Counted from the stretch's first letter, positions 8,571 to 18,544 are shown. The stretch is DNA of 53,693 nt from Rhodobacter sp. (GCA_022824145.1 JAJEAY010000015.1:1-53693); one strand, 5' to 3'. Numbers and translations are program-made. Notes: a model not told the origin generated them from the sequence alone.

Positions 8571-10150
8571 CTACGTCCCCTCCTCGCGGAAATCCATTGC
8601 CTCCGTCCCATCCAGCAGTTGCCCGAGCACGGCTTCCCGCTCATTTGGGATGGCGTCGGCGGCAGGCACGGTTCCGCGCTCCAGCGTCGCTGCCATGGCC
8701 ATTGCAAGGTTCTGCCAGTCCGTGCCGCGTCGCGACGACGGCGCGGTCCACGCGCCGCTCGATCCCGGCGGGCGGCCGCTCCATGCGCTCTAGGCGGCTC
8801 ATCCCTCCGATAACGAGGGCATCGTATGCGTCCCTTTGCGCCTGCTCCGCGTAGCCCGGACTCCCCTCGAACCGGGCCTTGAACTCAAGGTTCCCATCCT
8901 CGTCGATCTTGCGGGCCGCAGCGATCCACAAGTCGGTCTCGGCCCGCTTCCGCGCGATCTTGCGTTCAAGCCTGTCGACCTAGGTCTCCGGCACGTCGCA
9001 TGCCTGCGCCGACATCTGCAGGATCTGCTCTATGTTCATCGGTAGCGTGACGCCGTGCATGGGAGCCGCAGCGTCAATCCGCTCGGAGACCGCGCAGGAG
9101 AGGACGACCACATCGTCGGCAAAGCGCCGATCAGAGCCCGGGGCAAGTTTCTCCGGCGGATGGCAGACCCCGTTTGACGTGATTCCGCCGTTGCCGTGGC
9201 GGTATGCGGTGCGACCAAGCAGGATACCTTCGGCGGGGAGGACCGCCGCTTCCGAACCCAGTGCCGCCATCCCTCCGAGATAGCGGACAAATTCAGGGAG
9301 GTCGCCGCGGTCTGCCAGTTCCAGCGCGACAATGTAGCCGTCCTTCCCCGCCGCCGATATCACGGGGACGAACTCGCCTGACCTGGCATAGACGTAGGCG
9401 ATCAGCAGCCGGGACATGCGGCCGTTGCCATCCTGGAAAGGATGGATGCGCACGAACTCATGTTTGTAGTCAGGCCTCTTCCGTCTTCGGAACGCGATCC
9501 GATCCGGCATGTTCCTCGTGGAACTTCAGGAAGTGCTCCACCTCGGTCTCGACCTGCTCGGGCGGAAAGTGTTCGTGGACATGTCCGCCGGCCCGGCGGA
9601 GATTGTTCGGCTTGATCTTCCAACGGCGCTTGCGCAGCGGCACCTCGACCCTGTTGCCGAACGAGTCGATGCCAGTCGCAATGTCTTGGTGCCACGCAAG
9701 CAGCGCGTGCCACTCCTTGATCGCAGATGTCGTCAGCGGCGCTCGTCCCTAACATGGGGGCAAGCACCATGTCGAGAGCTGCCTCCTAGTCCTGCAAGAG
9801 GCTTCAGAGGGTGTCGTCACCAATGCTGCCGACGGAATGCACGCCGCGCACGTTCCCGAAACCCTCGGCGATCAGGGTTTCCGCGACTCCGTGGCGCAAC
9901 AGGTACAGGCCACCGATCTGGCCGGTCTCGATGGCGAAGACCCGCCTTGGGCACCAGAGCAACACACCCATGGAAGACCGGTCGATCCCCGGGTCATCGA
10001 GTTTCCTCCTGACCTCGCGCTTGCGGCCCGCAGACTGACGGCCGGCGTTGTGCGAAAGGCCGCGATATTCCGGCGCCAGGTCGCGTACCCGCCACCAGAC
10101 CGCTCCGACGGGCCATTCCCCATCGTCCGTCTTCCGTATTGCGAGCGGCA
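8571..10150 (-). pseudogene. Decayed Fic/DOC-family protein gene
   Basis: Pieces of a Fic protein of about 500 residues lie in order on the minus strand in several frames. The N-terminal part near 9810-10150 includes VFAIETGQIGGLYLLRHGV. It is followed by a TGA at 9804-9806 and a TAG at 9786-9788. At about 9750-9510 another frame reads SAIKEWHALLAWHQDIATG and GGHVHEHFPPEQV. The catalytic segment near 9450, HPFQDGNGRMSRLL, keeps the Fic HPFx(D/E)GNGR motif. A TAG at 8980-8982 interrupts the coherent frame again before VDRLERKIARKRAETDLWIA. The last part shifts frame once more (GQLLDGTEAMDFREE) and ends at 8571. Intact Fic enzymes AMPylate proteins and often act as toxins; this copy cannot make a full protein. 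Confidence 0.72.
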
Positions 10151-10728
10151 GGCCCCGTCGGATCCGCCTCCACGCGAATCCGCTGATGAGCCCATTGACC
10201 TCGCGCTTCGGGATGTCGCTTTCCCAAGCTGACGTGACCAGGACCGCCTCGAAGTCCTGCCGCAGGGCGGGGCGATGCGCGCGGGCCGTGGCGCCGGCGC
10301 ACACGGACATGGTGCAGGTCAGAGCGGGCATGTCGCCGGCAAGACCGAATTCAGACACCGCGTCGACGACTTCCCCAGACGAATCGCGGATCACGTTCGG
10401 CGTCGCCGTCAAAGCAGGGTCTGCGCCCCGGCCACGATGCAATCGGCCAAATGACGGCGGTGCCTGACCGTACGGCCGCAAGGGAAGCGAAGCACTCGAC
10501 GAACCCAAGAAAGTGGCCTCTTTCGGCGACATTCAGGCCAACGCAGCAGACAGCATGACTGCCTTGTCGCCGCCGGATGCTCAGGTGAAACTCTCCAATC
10601 TGGTGCCGGTTTGCCCCTCTTCCACCTTCAGGCTGCACCGAAGACCGTCCGGCCCGCCTCCACAACGTCGTTAGATTCCGGACGTCCCGGCCCGGATTCC
10701 GTGCCGGGAACGATTCCGCACTGGCACG
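10151..10728. other. Degenerate coding-like stretch, not identified
   Basis: Minus-strand frames here carry coding-like pieces, for example RRRQGSHAVCCVGLNVAER near 10550 and LRQDFEAVLVTSAWESDIP near 10230, but they change frame and match no family I know. The GC-rich composition is like that of the Fic fragments next to it. It is probably the remnant of one or more genes that once sat between the small gene at 10729 and the Fic gene. Confidence 0.35.
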
Positions 10729-11079
10729 TCATCCTTTTCCCGCAGGGCAGTCCCTGACGAACACCTCGACGGACCTGGCCCCGTGCCACTCCTTCACGGC
10801 TTTTGCCAACAGCCATTCCGTGTTCTGCGGCCCGACGAGCTTCTCGAAAGCCAGGAACAGTTCGTCGAACCTCCCGTCGGCGACCATCTCCGTCACCTTT
10901 GCGTCGCGGACGAACGCGACCTGGTCGCCGAGCTTCTCGATCGCCTTCCCCTGGAAGAGTTGCTCGAGCGTGTTCGTCATGATCTCGACGTCGCCCACCA
11001 TCCATCTCTGCCGATTCGGTCTCAACACCAGCGGCTGCGGCTCCCCCATGTGCAATGCACATGAATTGCTCTTGTGCAT
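10729..11079 (-). CDS. Small protein of unknown function (116 residues)
   Basis: The start at 11079 is supported by a perfect ribosome-binding site, AGGAGG (complement of 11088-11093), 8 bases upstream. From about residue 34 the sequence is well-formed and helical: MTNTLEQLFQGKAIEKLGDQ, then MVADGRFDELFLAFEKLVG and TEWLLAKAVKEWHGARS. There are no membrane helices or signal peptide. The last residues (RDCPAGKG) might be altered by decay of the adjoining DNA. I do not recognise the family. It is the first gene of a minus-strand run that leads into decayed sequence and the Fic pseudogene, so it may have been a small regulator or antitoxin for what followed (inference). Confidence 0.5.
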   Translation of the reverse strand: MHKSNSCALHMGEPQPLVLRPNRQRWMVGDVEIMTNTLEQLFQGKAIEKLGDQVAFVRDAKVTEMVADGRFDELFLAFEKLVGPQNTEWLLAKAVKEWHGARSVEVFVRDCPAGKG

Positions 11080-11288
11080 GACCGCAACCTCCTGTAATCT
11101 ATGACTGATCGAGAGGCGAGGGGGACTTTGGGCAACGGTGCCGCTACGCAGCGCTCTGGTCTTCTAAGTGTCAAACCTCACTGCCATTAACATGCAGCAC
11201 TTCTCGAAATGGCGCACGACACGGGAACAGGAAGACAGATGCATTCCTGAAACAGGCACGACCGAACCTGCCAGGCAGACGAAGGGGT

Positions 11289-12575
11289 TCACTCATCGTC
11301 TGACTTCAAGAGCGAAACGATTTCGGATGCAAGTGCCCGGGCACGGCTGGCCTGTATGTTAGCTACCGCCGAAGCCCGGTCAGCCATTGCAGCCAAGCCG
11401 TCAGAAAGCACCGCTGCTGCCAGTTCATTCGAATCCGTAACCTTCCGCACTCCGGATCCAGCAGCAAGCGCCGCATAGTCGTCGGTGAAATTAGCTACAT
11501 GCGGGCCGTGCAGAACCGCGCATCCCAGCCGGACTGGCTCCCAAGGGTTGTGGCCCTGTACGCTTTCGGAAAACGTCCCGCCAACCAATGCAACATCAGC
11601 GACTCGGTACCAAAGCCCCAGTTCGCCCATTGTGTCCGCGACATAGACTGCCGCATCAGGTGCGGGAAACGCACAGTCCGTTCTCCGGACTGTCTGGAAA
11701 CCCGCCGCGCGCGCTGCCACTTCCACATCCTTTCCACGGCCGGGCTGTCTCGGTGCGATGATGGTTAAAGCGTCAGGCCGCTTTGCAAGAATTGCCTCAT
11801 GAGCAGCAAATGCTGCCGCTTCATCCTCGGAGTGAGTTGAAGCCGCAACCCAGACCGGCCGTCCCGCCAGTGATCCCTGGAAGGCGTCAATTGCCGCCGC
11901 GTCATGGGAAAGGGGAGGAGCCAAGGGCTTAAGCGATCCGGTTACCTGCACCGGCGCCGGAGCTCCAAGCGCTTCAATGTGTCTTGCCGAAACTATGTCC
12001 TGTGCAGAAATCATATCAATGTTTCCATACAGAGAATTCCATAGAGGGCGCGTCAATCGCCGCCGCCTGAAGGCCGAGGAATTCATCCTGACATTGACAA
12101 ATGCTTGGGGAATGCCCCTACGCGTGACCTCAGCGACGAGACCAGGCCAGAGATCCTGTTCCGCCCATATTGCCAGATCGGGCTTCCAGTGATCGAGAAA
12201 CCGTCGGCGGGGTCGGGGGAAATCAAGAGGCAGGAACTGGTGAACGCTTCGTTCCGGCATATGCTGGGTGATCGCAACGGATGATGCCTTCGAAATCGAG
12301 GTCAACAGAAAAACCGCTTTCGGCGCATGGGAGGACAGTTCGGCGACTAAACCTCTGAGAGCCAGCAACTCACCCACGCTGACCGCATGCATCCAGATCA
12401 AATGACCCGGAGGCCGCTGCAAGTCTGTCATTCCCAACTTTTCCTGCCAGCGTTCTGGATCTTCCTTGCCGTGGGCTAGACGACGCCGAAGGATCGGACG
12501 CGCCAGGGGCGACAGTGCGGAAGTGATCGCGGAATAGGCGACAATCGGCCAGGTAAGTGAAGGTTTATGCTGCAA
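11289..12575 (-). CDS. waaA: 3-deoxy-D-manno-octulosonic acid transferase
   Basis: A 428-residue protein of normal family length. It transfers Kdo from CMP-Kdo to the lipid A precursor on the cytoplasmic face of the inner membrane, an essential step of lipopolysaccharide synthesis. The N-terminus has a hydrophobic anchor (about residues 8-27). WMHAVSVGE (61-69) contains the catalytic glutamate E69. AEQDLWPGLV, VQVTGSLK and VWVAASTHSEDE follow, and the C-terminal CMP-Kdo-binding half has VADTMGELGLWYRVADVALV and GHNPWEPVRLG. No enzyme motif is missing. It stands alone on the minus strand next to an accessory region, with no other lipid A gene in view. Confidence 0.93.
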   Translation of the reverse strand: MQHKPSLTWPIVAYSAITSALSPLARPILRRRLAHGKEDPERWQEKLGMTDLQRPPGHLIWMHAVSVGELLALRGLVAELSSHAPKAVFLLTSISKASSVAITQHMPERSVHQFLPLDFPRPRRRFLDHWKPDLAIWAEQDLWPGLVAEVTRRGIPQAFVNVRMNSSAFRRRRLTRPLWNSLYGNIDMISAQDIVSARHIEALGAPAPVQVTGSLKPLAPPLSHDAAAIDAFQGSLAGRPVWVAASTHSEDEAAAFAAHEAILAKRPDALTIIAPRQPGRGKDVEVAARAAGFQTVRRTDCAFPAPDAAVYVADTMGELGLWYRVADVALVGGTFSESVQGHNPWEPVRLGCAVLHGPHVANFTDDYAALAAGSGVRKVTDSNELAAAVLSDGLAAMADRASAVANIQASRARALASEIVSLLKSDDE

Positions 12576-13118
12576 GGTCCGGGCACTCAGGAAGGGGTGA
12601 GATCTGGAAGAGCTGTCTTTGTAGATGGTCCGGAGCAGCTGGAGCTGTCAACCAACTCCCGCACGCCCAAGGCGGCCACATCCTCGACACAGTCCAGAGG
12701 AATCGCTCACAATCCTTGCCGAGAATCTGCCACTCGGCAAACGCCGCGTCGCTGTGCGTCCAGGCGGCATTCCGCCCAACGCGTTCGATGCGCAACTGAC
12801 ATGCTCCAAGCCATTTCCCTTATTCACCTTCCGTATTGGCGTCGGCCCGCTGTGACAATTCTGCCACCGCCGACGCGGATTCCGCGCTCGGTTCGCCGTT
12901 TCGGGTGCGTGGCGGAAAGCACAGCATTCTGTGACACCTTAGCAAACGGATCAAACCTTTCGCTATGGACGTGACGTGTGGGGTTCAAATTTCCTGATGA
13001 CGTGAACTGCTGCCCGCTCCGCGGGAAACCGAGTGTTGAATTTCGGAGTGGTGGTGGGGTTAGCAACTCGATCTGACCGAATCAGTAGCGCACCTATCTG
13101 AGTGTCAGGGCGATCACG
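12576..13118. other. Non-coding gap, nothing recognised
   Basis: About 540 bases upstream of waaA and downstream of the oxidoreductase gene. No gene, tRNA or clear repeat is visible. The 5' part should hold the waaA promoter, but no strong consensus is evident. Confidence 0.4.
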
Positions 13119-14147
13119 TCACGTCTCCGAAAGATCGACCGGCCGACCAGTTCTAATGCTTTCGTCAGCAGCAAGGCAGACATGCAGGGATTGCACGGCA
13201 TCGCTCATATGGCGAGTCAGATCTAAGTCCTGCATTATGGCGTGCAGAACATAGACCTGTTCGGCGTCACAAAGCTGCTGATGGCCGGGTTCCCCTTCCA
13301 ATTCGACCAAGGTGTCACCGTCAGGTCGATGGACCACAATGCCACCCACCTTCGTGTGTCCACCTACATCGTCCGAATTCCCCTTGTTGCCTTCTGTGAT
13401 CGACACGGCACCGTTGGGTGATACGATATCCTTAACGAAATACGCGGTTTCAGACATCATCGGACCCCATCCTGCCTCATACCAACCCACTGAACCGTCA
13501 GCAAAGAAGACCTGAAACTGGCCGTAGTTGTACATCTCAGGAGCGATCTCGTCCGAAAGGCGCAGGCCCATTCCGTTGACGCGGACGGGCAACGCATCGG
13601 TGATCTGGCACATCACATCGACATAGTGCACACCGCAGTCAACGATCGGTGAAGTTGTTTGCATCAGTGCTTTGTGCGTTTCCCAGGTCGGGCCGGTCGA
13701 CTGCTGATTGAGATTCAGCCGAAAGACGTAGGGACCGCCCAAGGCGCGCGCCTCAGAAATCAACCGCATCCATGAAGGGTGATGGCGCAGAATGTATCCG
13801 ACGACCAGCTTGCGGTTGGTTGATACCGCCTTTGCCACGACGCGTCGGGCATCCTCAACCGTAGTAGCCAATGGCTTTTCGACAAAGACATGTGCTCCCG
13901 AATCCATCGCCGCACATGCATAGTCTGCGTGGTTTTCGGAATAGGTGGCGATCACAGCCAGATCGGGTTTGGTGTCAGTCAGAGCGGTACCGAAATCAGT
14001 ATAGACCGGATAAGCCTGCAAATCGGGATGAAACACCCTTCCGGACCGGTTCACGAGCCCAACGATTCTGGCCTCTCTATGGGTATGATGCGCCAATGCA
14101 TGGCTTAGCCCCATATTTCCAAGACCTGCTACAAGAACCCGGATCAT
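13119..14147 (-). CDS. Gfo/Idh/MocA-family NAD(P)-dependent oxidoreductase
   Basis: 342 residues from ATG 14147, chosen because MIRVLVAGLGNMG gives the expected N-terminal Rossmann start; the frame extends 44 residues upstream without family-like sequence. The GLGNMG dinucleotide motif is at about 8-13, the conserved EKPLA of the family is near residue 90, and DCGVHYVDVM in the substrate domain carries the histidine typical of sugar-dehydrogenase members. The family oxidises or reduces sugars, inositols and related compounds; the substrate is not predictable here. It diverges from the GlcNAc operon across an 800-base gap, so a link to amino-sugar use is only a suggestion. Confidence 0.82.
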   Translation of the reverse strand: MIRVLVAGLGNMGLSHALAHHTHREARIVGLVNRSGRVFHPDLQAYPVYTDFGTALTDTKPDLAVIATYSENHADYACAAMDSGAHVFVEKPLATTVEDARRVVAKAVSTNRKLVVGYILRHHPSWMRLISEARALGGPYVFRLNLNQQSTGPTWETHKALMQTTSPIVDCGVHYVDVMCQITDALPVRVNGMGLRLSDEIAPEMYNYGQFQVFFADGSVGWYEAGWGPMMSETAYFVKDIVSPNGAVSITEGNKGNSDDVGGHTKVGGIVVHRPDGDTLVELEGEPGHQQLCDAEQVYVLHAIMQDLDLTRHMSDAVQSLHVCLAADESIRTGRPVDLSET

Positions 14148-14960
14148 TCTACGCCTCCGGCATGATGTGCGGACCAACTGCAGCGAAAACTCTATATTGG
14201 CGCATGACCGACAGGATTGCCACGTCAAGCGTCGACAGAACTGATCCCAGTGGCCGACGGACTGACTGGTAGAGAACAACTATTGCCAGTTCAAAGCAAA
14301 AATTCCCTTCGTTCCCCGCTCTTTCAACCGGATTCCGCCCCTAAACGGCGGAATCCCATTGAGTCCGAGCGTAACGCGCCGCAATGGCTTCCACCCATCC
14401 AATCTTCCCGGTTGTGATCCGTATATCCATCCGCCCGCCATCAACTGGCGGTTCTCACAGCACAGCCGACGCCGAATTCTGATCCAACCCCCCATTCTGT
14501 CATCATCCTGGACTCCGGAGTCATCCTATCGCGAGCCGAGAAGGCTGCGCTCCAACGCTCGTCAGCACTCCGCTGAGATTCGAAGTATCGGTAGCCCAGT
14601 AATCCGCCTCTCAACCGGAATTCACGCAGTCCGCCTGGATTCTGCACTCTGGTCGAACTGAGGTCGCGCTGTTCGAATGGCTACCTGTCCCGTCGTGTGC
14701 ATCTGGCATCTTTCCGCATTCATTGGGTTGCATCGGTCCTTCGGCATCGAAGGCTCTTCTCCGATCCTTATCGGGGCTGTTGTCGCTGCCTAGCGGATTC
14801 TCAGCGCCATGCGTTAAACTGCTCCGCATGCTCTACCCAAGCAAGCGCACTTCAGACAGATTAGGAGTAACTAAAAATGCTGCCTGTGGCGACCATCGCC
14901 CGTATGCATAAGCATGGGTCTGGGTCTTTTTTTGGCGAAAGGCTTCGTAGAGGTATCCAA
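14148..14960. other. Long divergent intergenic region
   Basis: About 810 bases between the oxidoreductase and the nag operon, which are transcribed apart. It holds a perfect 10-bp inverted repeat at 14330-14356, a smaller one (CCGCCA/TGGCGG) at 14435-14451, and a seven-T tract near 14927-14933. No gene is seen. It must carry the promoters of both flanking units. Confidence 0.45.
14330..14356. repeat. Perfect 10-bp palindrome, 7-base loop
   Basis: GGATTCCGCC (14330-14339) and GGCGGAATCC (14347-14356) are exact reverse complements around CCTAAAC. No T-run follows closely on either strand. Its place between two divergent sugar-metabolism units would suit an operator, but that is inference. Confidence 0.5.
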
Positions 14961-15938
14961 ATGGTTGAGTCCTTCCCATACCTCATTGCAATTGACGGTG
15001 GCGGATCGCGCTGCAGGTTTGCCATAGCGACACCCGCTGGACGACTGAACGCCGAATTTGGCACAGCCAATGTCTTCACCGATCGTGCTGCCGCGATACG
15101 CACCTTGAATACAGGACTGGACGCCTTGATGGACAAAGCGAGGCTGCCGCGGGCCGCGCTGGCGGACATTCCGGTCTACGCCGGACTTGCCGGTGTCATT
15201 GATGAAGAAGCCGCTCATGAGGTGGCGCAACGGCTCCCACCGCGTATCATCCAGATCGAAGATGATCGCAGATCAGCCGTTGTAGGGGCACTAGGCCCGA
15301 AAAACGGATGCATGATTGGCATAGGTACCGGTTCGTTTCTGGCCCGGCAGGCCGAAGACGGGATTCGGTTTATCGGCGGATATGGGCCGTTGATTGGTGA
15401 CGAGGCATCGGGCAAATGGCTGGGCGCTCAGCTGCTGCGACGTGTATTGCTAACAGAAGACGGAATTTTGCCCCCTACCCCGTTGACACAGGAAATCAGC
15501 AGCCGGTTCGGCAATGATCCAATGCAGATTGTGGCGTTTTCAGGCGTCTCCGGCCCGGCGGAATTCGCAGAATTCGCCCCCCGGATCACGGCCGCAGCTG
15601 AAAAAGGTGACAGAATTGCGCTGGAACTGATGCGGGACGGCGCAGACTACATCTCCAAAGGGTTACGAGCACTTGGCTTCGCGGAGGGCGAGCCGATTTG
15701 CGCTGTAGGTGGCGTTGCGCCCCATTACGCAGGCTATTTGCCACTGAAAATGCAGCAGGCGCTAACCGAGCCGAAAGGAACGGCGATCGACGGAGCCTTG
15801 CAATTGGCGCAGAAGCTTGCTGAGCGCGAGCGGAAGATCCACATGTCGTCCGAAAGTCATGCATGTCCAGATGACGGGACATTGAATACACCCGCTCCCT
15901 CTACCTTGGCGAAGCCTTTGACTTCGTCGCAGACCTGA
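14961..15938 (+). CDS. BadF/BadG-type N-acetylglucosamine kinase
   Basis: 325 residues from ATG 14961; the frame upstream to 14877 is poor in family features. The actin/ASKHA fold is shown by the phosphate-binding strand LIAIDGGGSRCRFAIATPAG at the N-terminus, the GLAGVIDEE segment, a GIGTGSFLAR phosphate-2 loop near residue 120, and GGYGPLIGDEASGKWLG, a signature of the BadF/BcrA ATPase family that includes GlcNAc and glucosamine kinases. The C-terminal AVGGVAPHYAGYL is the adenosine-binding region. With the SIS-type deaminase and NagA directly downstream, phosphorylation of cytoplasmic GlcNAc to GlcNAc-6-phosphate is the likely reaction. The stop is 26 bases before the next start. Confidence 0.82.
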   Translation: MVESFPYLIAIDGGGSRCRFAIATPAGRLNAEFGTANVFTDRAAAIRTLNTGLDALMDKARLPRAALADIPVYAGLAGVIDEEAAHEVAQRLPPRIIQIEDDRRSAVVGALGPKNGCMIGIGTGSFLARQAEDGIRFIGGYGPLIGDEASGKWLGAQLLRRVLLTEDGILPPTPLTQEISSRFGNDPMQIVAFSGVSGPAEFAEFAPRITAAAEKGDRIALELMRDGADYISKGLRALGFAEGEPICAVGGVAPHYAGYLPLKMQQALTEPKGTAIDGALQLAQKLAERERKIHMSSESHACPDDGTLNTPAPSTLAKPLTSSQT

Positions 15939-15964
15939 GTTCCAGCCAGCAGCTAGGACAGAAC

Positions 15965-16996
15965 ATGCAGCAGCAGATCACCCGGATGCGCCGGGAAATC
16001 GAAGAGATACCTGAATCCCTGGAACGGCTGTTGATCCAAGGTGGAAAGGACATCGCAACTGCCGCCGCAGCGGCGCGTGAACTGAACCCGGCTTTCATCG
16101 TAACTGCGGCAAGGGGGTCGTCCGACCATGTATGCACATATCTACAGTACGCATCCGAATTGGTGTTGGGCATACCGGCTGCGTCGATAGGCCCTTCGAT
16201 CGCATCGGTTTATGATTCAGTGTTGAAACTGCAGCAAGGACTGCTCCTCTGCGTTTCCCAATCCGGAAAGAGCCCGGACATACTCGCCACTGCCCGCAAT
16301 GCAGAACGGGATGGCGCACTGACCGTTGCGTTGACGAATGACCCCAGATCGCCTTTAGCGGCAGCCAGTGCGCATCCGATATACATTCATGCCGGCGCTG
16401 AGCTCAGCGTAGCGGCAACCAAGACCTTTGTGACATCGGCAGCTGCCGGTCTCTGGCTGCTCGCGGAATGGAGCGGAAACGAGCCTCTTCTGGCCGCGCT
16501 TCGAACCCTTCCGGAACGGATGGATAAGGCGACCCGCATCGACTGGCCCGAGGTCCAGGAAGCCATCGGGGAGCATTCGTCGCTGTTCACTCTAGGTCGC
16601 GGCCAGTCATTGGCGGTATCGCACGAGGCTGCATTGAAGCTAAAGGAAACCTGTCAACTGCATGCGGAAAGCTACTCATCCGCTGAAGTTCCGCACGGAC
16701 CGGTTTCGATTGTGGAAGACGGGTTTCCGGTTTTGGGTTTTGCCGCCGCCGACGCGGCGGAAACTGCACTGGCCACGGTCGCGGATGCCATCAGATCCAA
16801 AGGTGCGCATGTGTTCGCGACCACGAACAAGGTTAGGTGGGCTGTTTGCATAGATCACGTGCGCACGCGGCATGCCCTAACCGACCCGCTGAGCCTGATC
16901 GTGTCCTTCTATTCCATGGTCGAGGCATTTGCGGTCTCACGAGGCGTTGATCCCGACACGCCACGGCATCTGAACAAAGTGACGGAAACGGAATGA
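15965..16996 (+). CDS. SIS-domain glucosamine-6-phosphate deaminase (NagB-II type)
   Basis: 343 residues with two SIS sugar-isomerase domains. The first has VTAARGSSDHVC near residue 47, CVSQSGKSPD near 100 and ELSVAATKTFVTS near 145. The second has LGRGQSLAVSHEAALKLKET and SSAEVPHGPVSIV. The end, TPRHLNKVTET, is typical of isomerase-type GlmS-related deaminases. It lacks the glutaminase domain of GlmS, which points to the catabolic NagB-II enzyme converting GlcN-6-P to fructose-6-phosphate and ammonia. The stop overlaps the nagA start through ATGA at 16993-16996. Regulation is presumably shared with the operon. Confidence 0.85.
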   Translation: MQQQITRMRREIEEIPESLERLLIQGGKDIATAAAAARELNPAFIVTAARGSSDHVCTYLQYASELVLGIPAASIGPSIASVYDSVLKLQQGLLLCVSQSGKSPDILATARNAERDGALTVALTNDPRSPLAAASAHPIYIHAGAELSVAATKTFVTSAAAGLWLLAEWSGNEPLLAALRTLPERMDKATRIDWPEVQEAIGEHSSLFTLGRGQSLAVSHEAALKLKETCQLHAESYSSAEVPHGPVSIVEDGFPVLGFAAADAAETALATVADAIRSKGAHVFATTNKVRWAVCIDHVRTRHALTDPLSLIVSFYSMVEAFAVSRGVDPDTPRHLNKVTETE

Positions 16997-18150
16997 CCGA
17001 CACACTTCAGGCAATTGTCGGGGCAGACATTCTGACACCGGAAGGTGTCGTGCAGAGCCATGCCCTGCTTCATCGAGGAGGTGTGATCCAAGCCGTTCAG
17101 CGGGATTCGGAATTGGCGAAGGACGCTAGAGTCGTGCAGGTCGAGGGTGGTCTGCTCGCGCCAGGTCTTGTCGACCTTCAGGTCAACGGCGGTGGCGGAT
17201 TGATGTTCAACAATGCGCCTGAGGTCGCGACTCTGCGCCACATGGCGGAGACACACGCCCGGATCGGTTCGACCTCGATCCTTCCAACGCTGATTACAGA
17301 TACTGCCGAAATCACGAAACGCGCAGTTTCGGCGGTTGCCGCGGCAATCAAGGAAGGTGTGCCCGGTATCGTCGGTCTGCATCTTGAAGGACCGCACCTG
17401 TCCACGGTTCGAAAAGGAGCACACGATCCGGACCTGATCCGGCCGATGGAACAGGCAGATCTGGAATTGCTGCTGGAGACCGCGGTCAGACTGCCGGTGC
17501 TGAAAGTCACCGTAGCGCCGGAAAGCGTTTCAGACACACAGATCCGATCGATGGCAGATTCGGGGATACTTGTATCCTTGGGCCACACGAACGCGAGTTA
17601 CGACGAATGCCGTGCGGCGGCGGATTCTGGCGCGCGCTGTGTGACGCATCTGTTCAATGCACAGAGCCAGATGGGCAGCCGCGAGCCTGGAACGGTCGGG
17701 GCGACGCTTGCGTTGGGAGAGCTTTCGGCGGGCTTGATCGCAGATGCCATCCATGTCCATCCGGCTTCCATGCGAAACGCCATCCACGCAAAGGCAGGAC
17801 CGGGGCATGTGTTTCTGGTCAGCGATGCAATGGCGACAGTGGGGTCGGATATCGCTGGCTTCCGGCTGAATGGGCGGGAGATTCACCGAAACGGCAACCG
17901 GCTTGCCCTGGCTGATGGCACCTTGGCGGGGGCCCATCTTGAATTGCTGGATGCCGTTCAGAATGTCTCGCGGCTGGGGGACGTGTCATTTGAATCTGCC
18001 TTGGAAATGGCCAGCCGCATTCCAGCCGATCTGATCCGGCAGAATCGTCTTGGGCGGCTTTCCGCCGGAGCCCGCGCTGACATTCTGCACATCGGAGGTG
18101 CCGGAACCCTGCGGCAGGTTTGGCAGAATGGCAGCCCTGTCGTTCTTTGA
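16993..18150 (+). CDS. nagA: N-acetylglucosamine-6-phosphate deacetylase
   Basis: 385 residues, a normal length. It removes the acetyl group from GlcNAc-6-P, feeding the deaminase encoded just upstream. Amidohydrolase motifs in order: LLAPGLVDLQVNGGGG (about 51-66), GLHLEGPHLS with the metal-binding glutamate, VSLGHTNASYDECRAA and CVTHLFNAQSQM with the metal-binding histidines, and FLVSDAMATVGSD with the catalytic aspartate. The C-terminal beta-sandwich (RLSAGARADILHI) is complete. It is translationally coupled to the deaminase gene and ends the three-gene GlcNAc operon. Confidence 0.93.
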   Translation: MTDTLQAIVGADILTPEGVVQSHALLHRGGVIQAVQRDSELAKDARVVQVEGGLLAPGLVDLQVNGGGGLMFNNAPEVATLRHMAETHARIGSTSILPTLITDTAEITKRAVSAVAAAIKEGVPGIVGLHLEGPHLSTVRKGAHDPDLIRPMEQADLELLLETAVRLPVLKVTVAPESVSDTQIRSMADSGILVSLGHTNASYDECRAAADSGARCVTHLFNAQSQMGSREPGTVGATLALGELSAGLIADAIHVHPASMRNAIHAKAGPGHVFLVSDAMATVGSDIAGFRLNGREIHRNGNRLALADGTLAGAHLELLDAVQNVSRLGDVSFESALEMASRIPADLIRQNRLGRLSAGARADILHIGGAGTLRQVWQNGSPVVL

Positions 18151-18544
18151 CTGGATTGGTGATCCGCTTGGGATTGGCCGCGAACGAAAATGCCGGATGC
18201 GGGACGTGCCCGGTCTGGCTGCTCAAATGCCGCATCAAGCCTTCACGTACCATACTGAGATTCAGCCCAAGCGTGTGACATTAAGAACGCCTGATGGTCA
18301 GCCACTCCAAATTTTCGCACTGCATCGTGCAAGTGCGACCGATTCTGGCACGATGTTATCTGAATTCCTGAAACAAAGCCTGAGCAACGCCCCGGCGGCA
18401 CGGGCACAGCGGAGCGTCCACTATCCCGGAGACGAAAGACATGGTCATTCCATCCGGTCTCCACTGCAAAACCTTGGGTTCCATCAAGCACGGTATACTT
18501 TATATGTGACAATGAGTGAAAGTCAGAAGGGGAGGAAAATTGCA
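18151..18544. other. Intergenic gap upstream of the HD-protein module
   Basis: About 390 bases after nagA. Frames are open but show no recognisable protein. A TATACT at 18493-18498, about 50 bases before the next start, is a possible -10 element, though no matching -35 is at normal spacing. It should hold the promoter of the unit at 18545. Confidence 0.35.
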
